Shown: positions 52,419 to 58,674 of the stretch, one piece after another
Position numbering within the stretch: position 1 is the first letter of the stretch
Layout of the letters: every line of letters begins with the position of its first letter
DNA from: JBBDWR01 sp040902745
GTDB lineage: Bacteria > Actinomycetota > UBA4738 > HRBIN12
Direction: 5' to 3'
Assembly (NCBI GenBank): GCA_040902745.1
Contig: JBBDWR010000028.1
Coordinates: forward strand, 161,655-225,654
Length of the DNA stretch: 64,000 nucleotides
Program-made: the position numbers and the translations under genes
The notes under the pieces: model-generated
What the model saw: the letters and a program-made list of their open reading frames with translations, nothing else
What the model was told of the DNA's origin: nothing
Database searches by the model: none

Positions 52419-52458
52419 CCATTCGCTCCGGGTCCATGACCGCAGGAGGAGCACCGAG

Positions 52459-53475
52459 ATGGTCGTCGTGATGAAGTTCGGTGCGACGGAGGAGCAGATC
52501 GCCGCCGTCGCCGAGATGGTTCGAGAGGCCGGAGGCGAAGCCTTCGTGTCTCGCGGCACGGTGCACACGATCATCGGACTCGTCGGCGACACCTCCCGGT
52601 TCCAGGGGCTCGAGCTGCAACAGCTCGAGGGTGTCGATCACGTGATCCAGGTCGGCAAGCCCTACAAGATGGTCGCTCGCGACCTGCACCCCGACACGAC
52701 CACCGTGAAGATCGGCCGGACGGCGATCGGTCGCGACTCCTTCACGCTGATCGCCGGCCCGTGCGCGGTGGAGAGCGAGGAGCAAGCCCTGGCCGCGTGT
52801 CGCGCAGCGGTGGACGCCGGCGCGACCGTCTTGCGCGGGGGCGCGTACAAGCCGCGGACCTCCCCGTACTCGTTCCAGGGGCTGGGGGAGCGCGGACTCG
52901 AGATCCTTTCAGCAGTACGCGACGAACTCGGGGTGCCCGTGATCACCGAAGTGGTCGACGCGCGGCATGTGGAGCTCGTCGCCGAGCACGCGGACGCGCT
53001 GCAGATCGGCACACGGAACATGCAGAACTTCGAACTCCTCAAGGAGGTCGGTCAGGCGCGCAAGCCGGTTATGGTCAAACGCGGTCTGTCGAGCACGATC
53101 GAGGAGTGGTTGATGGCCGCCGAGTACGTCGCGCAGCGCGGCAACTCCGAGGTCATCCTGTGCGAGCGCGGCATCCGCACGTTCGAGACGGCAACGCGGA
53201 ACACGCTCGACCTCGGTGGGATGCTCGTCGCGCAGAACGAGAGCCATCTGCCCGTGATCGTCGATCCGTCCCACGCCAGCGGGATCCGCGAACTCGTCGC
53301 TCCGCTTGCCCTCGCTGCAGCGGCAGCCGGAGCGGACGCAGTGATGATCGACACGCACCCGGATCCAGGAAAGGCGCTGTGCGACGGCCCGCAGGCCTTG
53401 ACCTCGCTCTCGCTCAAGCAACTCGGGGACCAACTGCGCGCGGTCAGCGGCGCGATCGGTCGCAGCTGGGGCTAG
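52459..53475 (+). CDS. aroF: 3-deoxy-7-phosphoheptulonate (DAHP) synthase, type I-beta
   Basis: First step of the shikimate pathway: phosphoenolpyruvate plus erythrose 4-phosphate to DAHP. Residues 1-70 are the ferredoxin-like regulatory domain (VVVMKFGATEEQIAAV), found in Thermotoga-type enzymes, which binds Tyr or Phe for feedback. The catalytic barrel has IAGPCAVES, GGAYKPRTSPYSFQG and VIVDPSHASG. 338 residues. AGGAGGA fixes ATG 52459. So control is at two levels: attenuation and allostery. CTAG stop is shared with the convergent gene. Confidence 0.96.
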   Translation: MVVVMKFGATEEQIAAVAEMVREAGGEAFVSRGTVHTIIGLVGDTSRFQGLELQQLEGVDHVIQVGKPYKMVARDLHPDTTTVKIGRTAIGRDSFTLIAGPCAVESEEQALAACRAAVDAGATVLRGGAYKPRTSPYSFQGLGERGLEILSAVRDELGVPVITEVVDARHVELVAEHADALQIGTRNMQNFELLKEVGQARKPVMVKRGLSSTIEEWLMAAEYVAQRGNSEVILCERGIRTFETATRNTLDLGGMLVAQNESHLPVIVDPSHASGIRELVAPLALAAAAAGADAVMIDTHPDPGKALCDGPQALTSLSLKQLGDQLRAVSGAIGRSWG

Positions 53476-54248
53476 GCCCCTTCGACGATCGGGGTCAGTT
53501 CGGCGATAGCCGTCTTGCCGCGCCAGCGCTTGAGGGAATCGTCCGGTGGCCCGACACGGCTTCGGCGCCGATCGACGAGCGTCTTCGCGGCTGCCTCCCA
53601 TTCGGGTCCCTCGAGCAACCGGACCGCTGCCGGGAACGCGTCGAGCGCGGTGTCCCTGCCCTTACGACGCGTGATGACCTGGAGCTCAGCGGCACCGGGG
53701 ATCCCCGGAACGGTCTGTTCCTCGGGGCCGGGCTGGGATTGGGACAGCAGCAGGATCTTGCCGTCCTTGTAGGCGAACCACACGGGAACCTGTCGGTGCG
53801 GGTCGCCTTCGACCCCCACCCAGATCACGTCGGACTTCTTCAGCCCCTCCTCGACCTCCTTGGGGAGCTTGGTCGGTGCCTGCTGCACGTGGACCACAAC
53901 CTCCAACTCGCCGACGATCTCGTCGTCGATGATGAACGAGGCGAGGTAGGTGCCGGTCTCGTCGAAGAAGGCGTCGGTGATCTTGTCGGCGAACACCGTC
54001 AGGTCCATCGAGCCGATCATGCGGCGGGCGTGGGGACCGAAGCGCCAGACCGTGCGGCCTGAAGGGCCTATGAACCGGATCTCTTCGTTCACGAACCCGG
54101 TCGGGACCTTCCACGCGCGGTAGATCGTGAACGGCAGGGCCCTGCCCGGTTGATTCAGCACGTAGATACCGTTGGGGCCCTCTTCGCCGTACGCATCGAA
54201 CACACGCTGGTCGATCACTCCTGCTGCGACGAGTTCCCCGGCTGCCAT
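53472..54248 (-). CDS. two-part protein with pyridoxamine-oxidase-like C-terminus
   Basis: 258 residues. The N-terminal 100 resemble a beta-rich domain with FTIYRAWKVPTGFVNEEIRF, in which ARRMIGSMDLTVFADKITDAFFDE looks like a small ligand domain. The C-terminal half (VPVWFAYKDGKILLLSQS, ELQVITRRKGRDTALDA) looks like the split barrel of FMN/F420-binding proteins, but I cannot confirm ligand residues. Function unknown. A TATCAT box lies 9 nt before ATG 54248. Convergent with aroF, sharing CTAG. Confidence 0.6.
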   Translation of the reverse strand: MAAGELVAAGVIDQRVFDAYGEEGPNGIYVLNQPGRALPFTIYRAWKVPTGFVNEEIRFIGPSGRTVWRFGPHARRMIGSMDLTVFADKITDAFFDETGTYLASFIIDDEIVGELEVVVHVQQAPTKLPKEVEEGLKKSDVIWVGVEGDPHRQVPVWFAYKDGKILLLSQSQPGPEEQTVPGIPGAAELQVITRRKGRDTALDAFPAAVRLLEGPEWEAAAKTLVDRRRSRVGPPDDSLKRWRGKTAIAELTPIVEGA

Positions 54249-54311
54249 CGGGCGCTGATGATAGCGGGTGACGCGATCGCCGCCCTCGGTCGAGCACCGG
54301 GCGTCCGTAAA

Positions 54312-55583
54312 CTATGCGCTCCGAGCGAGCCACAGGCGCGGCTCTTCGATCTCGGGCAAGGACGGCATCGCCTCGGGGGAGTCCCACATCGTGGTGAGCG
54401 TGGCCTCGTCGGTGAGCTCGACCACCGTGTCGCAGAAGGCGCGGCCCTGCCGGTACTGGTCGCGCTTCATCTCGATCCCGAGCAGGCGTTCGAACACGGG
54501 GTCGTGCACCTCGCTCTCCCGGTAGCGGCGCATCGCTTCCTCTATCCGCGCGTAGCTCGATAGCAGTGAGCGGCCGATCGTGTACATGACGTGATCGCCG
54601 TAGCCCTCGGCTGCGGCCATGAACGCCTGGATGCGGCCGAGCTTGAGGCGCTGCTCGTCGTCGAGGACAGTGCCGAACAGCCCGTCACCGTCTTCGACCG
54701 CTCGACGCATCGCCTCGGGATCGGACATGTCGATCCCCGCCATCCGCTGTTGCAGCTCGCCCGCGTCGATCTGCATCGTGGACAGGAAGTCCTCGAGCAA
54801 CTCGCGGAAGCGGCTCGCCGCCCACGGGCGAGCGAATTCGAACCGGTGGGTCACCTCGTGGATCGCGATCAGCGTTCGGAAGTCGGTCGGAGGCAGGCTC
54901 CAGTCGGCTTCGAACCGCGCGATGTTCGGAACCACGAACAGCAGGGCGCCGGGTCCAGGACGGGGAACGGCGACGTCGTATTGCCCCATCACGTTCTGTC
55001 CAAGGAACCCGAGCGTCTGCCCGACCTGGGTTCCCATCATCAGTGGGGCGAACATCGTCATCGCCTGTTGCAGCTGCTGCTCGAACCCCGGTGGGAGCTG
55101 TGAGCGGAGTTCCTCGGGAAGTTGCGCGGCGAGGTCGCCGCCGCCCTGCTGCGTCGCGAGCGCATCGGACACACGATCGGCCGCCGGCTCGAGCAACTCG
55201 CGCAACCCGGTGAGGTTCTCCTCCACCCACGTTGCGCGCCGGACCGGCCGCACTCGCGCCACATCGGTCGGCGGCTCGAGGCCCGTCAACTCGCCGATCT
55301 GCAGTTCCGCGACGCGAACCGCTCCCTCGAAGGTCGCCCGGTCTTCGTCCGTCGGTTCCGGGTCGGGCTTGCCCTCCTGGGCGGTCGCGATCCCGACCTG
55401 CCGCGCCAGCTCCCAGTTGATCGGTCCGTCGGAGGAGGACATCACGCGCTGGATCTCGCGGAAGAGTGGGGTATCGGCGAACGCTTCCGGATCGCCCCCC
55501 GGTCCGAACCCGAAGCCGCCGAAACCGCCCGTGCCACCGTCCCGGGGATCGTTCGTGCCGCCGCCGGGGCCCGGATCGCTCAT
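54312..55583 (-). CDS. zinc-dependent metalloprotease (DUF2342-type zincin)
   Basis: 423 residues. The zinc motif is HEVTHRFEF and a further ligand lies in EGYGDHVMY. A Gly-rich N-terminus (about 35 residues) precedes. The family is named for coenzyme F420 biosynthesis association, though the role is unknown. Mycobacterium tuberculosis Rv3195 is a relative, encoded next to a PDZ-Lon protease and a UPF0182 protein, as seen here at 57.5-61.6 kb. ATG 55583 is set by TAGAGT 6 nt upstream. Confidence 0.88.
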   Translation of the reverse strand: MSDPGPGGGTNDPRDGGTGGFGGFGFGPGGDPEAFADTPLFREIQRVMSSSDGPINWELARQVGIATAQEGKPDPEPTDEDRATFEGAVRVAELQIGELTGLEPPTDVARVRPVRRATWVEENLTGLRELLEPAADRVSDALATQQGGGDLAAQLPEELRSQLPPGFEQQLQQAMTMFAPLMMGTQVGQTLGFLGQNVMGQYDVAVPRPGPGALLFVVPNIARFEADWSLPPTDFRTLIAIHEVTHRFEFARPWAASRFRELLEDFLSTMQIDAGELQQRMAGIDMSDPEAMRRAVEDGDGLFGTVLDDEQRLKLGRIQAFMAAAEGYGDHVMYTIGRSLLSSYARIEEAMRRYRESEVHDPVFERLLGIEMKRDQYRQGRAFCDTVVELTDEATLTTMWDSPEAMPSLPEIEEPRLWLARSA

Positions 55584-55589
55584 GGAGCC

Positions 55590-55595
55590 ACTCTA
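55590..55595 (-). promoter_or_regulatory. -10 box TAGAGT of the zincin gene, leaderless type
   Basis: On the minus strand TAGAGT ends 6 nt before ATG 55583. It is 12 nt from the divergent moaE box. Confidence 0.55.
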
Positions 55596-55607
55596 GGGCA
55601 CGTCCCG

Positions 55608-55613
55608 TACCAT
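55608..55613 (+). promoter_or_regulatory. -10 box TACCAT of moaE, leaderless type
   Basis: TACCAT ends 7 nt before GTG 55621; it overlaps the earlier ATG at 55612, which argues for the GTG start. Confidence 0.5.
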
Positions 55614-55620
55614 GACGGCC

Positions 55621-56046
55621 GTGCTCGATCGACTCCTGATCCGCGTCATCTCCGATGCGCTCTCCGTCGACGAAGCGGTGCGCTTCGTCTCCGACCCTGC
55701 TGCCGGCGCCACCTGCGTGTTCCTCGGCACGGTCCGAGACAATTCCAACGCCGGGGAGGTCACGGGCCTCACGTATGAGGCGTGGGAGGAGCAGGCGTCC
55801 GAGCGTCTGCGGGCGGTGGGTGAGGAGATGCTCGAACGGTGGCCCTCGCGCCGCGCCGCCCTGCTGCACCGGATCGGCTCGCTCGGGATCGGGGAGGTGT
55901 CGGTCGTGGTGGCTTCGTCGGCCCCGCACCGCCCGGATGCGTTCGCCGCCTGCCGGCACGGGATCGAGCGGATCAAGCAGGACGCGCCGATCTGGAAGAA
56001 GGAGGCGCTCGCCGACGGCGACGCGCGCTGGGTGGTGGGGTCGTAG
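55621..56046 (+). CDS. moaE: molybdopterin synthase catalytic subunit
   Basis: Adds the dithiolene sulfurs to precursor Z with MoaD. Conserved: FLGTVRDNSNAGEVTGLTYEAWEEQA, HRIGSLGIGEVSVVVASSAPHR and KQDAPIWKKE with the active lysine. 141 residues from GTG 55621; ATG 55612 is in frame but overlaps the -10 box. No moaD nearby. The next gene begins immediately after the stop. Confidence 0.93.
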   Translation: MLDRLLIRVISDALSVDEAVRFVSDPAAGATCVFLGTVRDNSNAGEVTGLTYEAWEEQASERLRAVGEEMLERWPSRRAALLHRIGSLGIGEVSVVVASSAPHRPDAFAACRHGIERIKQDAPIWKKEALADGDARWVVGS

Positions 56047-57054
56047 ATGGGGCGCGACCTCGCGATCGACCTCGGCACCGCGAATACGCTGATCTACCGT
56101 CAGGGGGACGGCGTCGTGTTCAACGAGCCGAGCGTCGTCGCCCTCGACGCGAACACGGGCGATGTCGTCGCCCTGGGTGAAGAGGCGTGGCAGGCGATCG
56201 GCGGCACGCGAGGCAGCGTGATCGCGGTCCGCCCGATGCGCCACGGCGTGATGACCGAGTACGACATCACCGAGAAGATGGTGCACGCGATGCTGCGACG
56301 GATCGGTCTGACGCGGTTCCCCCGGCCGCGGATCCTCGTCTGCGTTCCGTCCTCAAGCTCACCGGTCGAACGTCGAGCCGTGGAGGAGGCGATCGCGCGC
56401 GCCGGCGGTCGCAACGTCGTTCTGGTCGAAGAACCCCTCGCCGCGGCGATCGGTGCGCACCTGCCGATCCACGAGCCGATGGGCAACCTCATCGTGGATA
56501 TCGGCGGCGGCAACTCTGAGATGGCGGTCGTGTCGATGGGCGGGGTCGTCGCCGGAGCGTCGGTGCGCGTCGGCGGGTTCCACCTGGACGCCGCGATCCA
56601 GTCCCACCTGCGCGCCGAGTACAACGTCGCGATCGGGGAGAAGACCGCCGAGGAGCTGAAGATCGCGATCGGGTCCGCCTTCCCCCTTCCGCAGGAGCGC
56701 GCGGCGATCGTTCCCGGGCGCGACCTCGGAACCGGAAGCACGGTGGAGCTCGAGATCGACGAGCGTGAAGTGCGACAGGCCATGGGCCCACCTATCGGCA
56801 AGATCGTCGAGGCTGCGCGCAGCATCCTCGCTGCTGCGCCGGCCGAACTGACCCACGACGTCCTCGAGACGGGGATCTTCCTCGCCGGCGGGGGAGCGTT
56901 GCTGCGCGGGATGGACATGCTGCTCGCGCAGGAGTGCGAGGTCCCCGTGCACATGGCGGAAGATCCGCTGCAGACGGTGGTACGGGGAGCCGGCTTGATG
57001 CTCGAGCACCTCTCGGAGTATCAGAGCTCGTTCCAGCTCGTCCGACCGCGGTGA
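56047..57054 (+). CDS. mreB: MreB-like rod-shape actin homologue
   Basis: 335 residues with the actin-type ATP site: AIDLGTANT (phosphate 1), VDIGGGNSEMAVVS (phosphate 2) and GIFLAGGGALLRG (adenosine). Forms membrane-bound filaments guiding peptidoglycan synthesis. mreC and mreD are absent here. Its ATG directly abuts the moaE stop TAG with zero spacing, so translation probably depends on termination-reinitiation. Confidence 0.93.
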   Translation: MGRDLAIDLGTANTLIYRQGDGVVFNEPSVVALDANTGDVVALGEEAWQAIGGTRGSVIAVRPMRHGVMTEYDITEKMVHAMLRRIGLTRFPRPRILVCVPSSSSPVERRAVEEAIARAGGRNVVLVEEPLAAAIGAHLPIHEPMGNLIVDIGGGNSEMAVVSMGGVVAGASVRVGGFHLDAAIQSHLRAEYNVAIGEKTAEELKIAIGSAFPLPQERAAIVPGRDLGTGSTVELEIDEREVRQAMGPPIGKIVEAARSILAAAPAELTHDVLETGIFLAGGGALLRGMDMLLAQECEVPVHMAEDPLQTVVRGAGLMLEHLSEYQSSFQLVRPR

Positions 57055-57067
57055 ATCCGGCGATTCA
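57052..57067. terminator. short hairpin between convergent genes
   Basis: TGAATC-CGGC-GATTCA, a 6-bp stem spanning both stop codons. Weak; no T-tract. Confidence 0.35.
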
Positions 57068-57427
57068 GCTTCCGAAGTAGCTCTCGAGGGCGTCGCCGAA
57101 GATCCTTCCTCCGACGACGACGATCAGCGTCAACACCACAGCGGTGATCGCCACGACCAACAGGAGTCCGAGGATGCCGAACAGCCGGGCTCGCGCGGGC
57201 GTCCGGATCGTAGAAACCGGCAGGTAGGTGATGCCGGGGATCGTGAGCTGCAGCGAACGCGGGAGTGGCTGTGCCGATGCGGCCGTCGCCTGGGTCGCCT
57301 TGCGCGACGGCCAGCGGGCTCCTTGCGCCGATCTCGAGCTTGGGCCGTCTTCGGTAACCCGCAGGGAGAGCACATACACGAGCGCCCCGGCTACGAGCGA
57401 CACCGTCAACACTGCCACCACCCACAT
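57065..57427 (-). CDS. small two-helix membrane protein, unknown function
   Basis: 120 residues with one helix at each end (MWVVAVLTVSLVAGALVYVL and FGILGLLLVVAITAVVLTLI) and a polar middle. No family known to me. GGAGGAGG lies 9 nt upstream and a TACGCT box further up, which makes ATG 57427 credible. Converges on mreB. Confidence 0.68.
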   Translation of the reverse strand: MWVVAVLTVSLVAGALVYVLSLRVTEDGPSSRSAQGARWPSRKATQATAASAQPLPRSLQLTIPGITYLPVSTIRTPARARLFGILGLLLVVAITAVVLTLIVVVGGRIFGDALESYFGS

Positions 57428-57562
57428 GTCTGTTCGCCTCCTCCGCGTGTCGGTAAGCGTATCCCGCGAGGTCGAGCCGCACAGCTGTCGGGCACCACCA
57501 CATCCGACCGCTTCGATCCCGTGATGCTGGCGTTCGGCCCCACGTACGGTTGACTGGTCGGC

Positions 57563-58576
57563 ATGCGCTTCGGGTTCCGAACCTTCCTGGTGATCGCGTG
57601 GAGCGTCGCCGTCCTCGCCGTGGCGGTCGCCGCCGGCCTCGCCCGTCTGCCGTTCTACGGGATCGGCCCGGGTCCGGCCCGGGAGGTGCAGCCCCTGATC
57701 GCGGTCGAGGGACCGCGGGTGTACGCCTCGTCCGGACGCCTAGTGATGACGACAGTCTCCTACCGACAGCTGACCGCGATCGGCGTCGTGCTCGCCTGGC
57801 TGGACCCCGATGAGGCCGTGGTCGACGAATCAGTGCTGTTCCCGCCCGGGCTCACGTCGGAGGAAGAGCATCGGCTCGCGATCTCGGACATGGATACGAG
57901 CAAGATCAACGCGACCTTCGTTGCGCTCCGGGAACTCACGGGGTATCCGAAGGAGCACGGGAGGGGCGCCTTGATCCAGGGGCTTGTACCGGGCTGTTCC
58001 GCAGACGGCGTGCTCTATCCGGGAGACGTCGTGCTCGACGTGAACGGGCGGCCGGTCGCCGACGTCCGGGCGGCGGACCGTGTGATCGATGACGTGCCGT
58101 CCGGCGATACCGTGATCTTCACCGTTCGGCCGCTGGGTGAATCGACGACCGAGGACGTGCGGCTCGTCCGCAAGCCGTGCGGCGCGTCGAAGGAGCCGCT
58201 CGTCGGGATCGCCAGAGTGCCGGTGTTCCCCTTCGAGGTGTCGATCGGCAGCGGGGACATCGGTGGACCGTCTGCCGGGCTGATGTTCTCCCTTGGACTC
58301 TACGACCTCCTCACGCCCGGCGATCTCACGGACGGGCGAACCGTCGCGGGAACCGGAACGATCGGCCTGGACGGGCGAGTGGGGCCGATCGGGGGGATCG
58401 AGGAGAAGGTCGTCGCAGCCGAGCGGACCGGGGCCGAGGTGCTGCTGGTTCCTGCGCGCAACTTCGCGGCGGCACTCGAGGTGGCACCCGAGGGGCTCGA
58501 ACTGGTGGAGGTCGGAACCTTCCAAGACGCGCTCGACTACTTCGGCGTCGTGGGCGATCGGCAGGCGGCGGCATGA
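57563..58576 (+). CDS. PDZ-domain Lon-type serine protease (YlbL-like)
   Basis: 337 residues: one N-terminal membrane anchor (about 7-27), a PDZ domain (about 130-205) and a C-terminal Lon proteolytic domain with the Ser237 (GGPSAGLMFSL)/Lys282 (IGGIEEKVV) dyad, 45 residues apart. No AAA part. Likely extracytoplasmic. Relative of M. tuberculosis Rv3194c. TACGGT lies 12 nt before ATG 57563. Confidence 0.9.
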   Translation: MRFGFRTFLVIAWSVAVLAVAVAAGLARLPFYGIGPGPAREVQPLIAVEGPRVYASSGRLVMTTVSYRQLTAIGVVLAWLDPDEAVVDESVLFPPGLTSEEEHRLAISDMDTSKINATFVALRELTGYPKEHGRGALIQGLVPGCSADGVLYPGDVVLDVNGRPVADVRAADRVIDDVPSGDTVIFTVRPLGESTTEDVRLVRKPCGASKEPLVGIARVPVFPFEVSIGSGDIGGPSAGLMFSLGLYDLLTPGDLTDGRTVAGTGTIGLDGRVGPIGGIEEKVVAAERTGAEVLLVPARNFAAALEVAPEGLELVEVGTFQDALDYFGVVGDRQAAA

Positions 58577-58674
58577 CCCGATGGGCTGGCTCGATGCACC
58601 GCCTTCGCGCGAACCGGTGCTAGGCTGCCGCGGACCGGGTCCATGGCGGCCCCTGGACCCCAAGGACATCCCTC

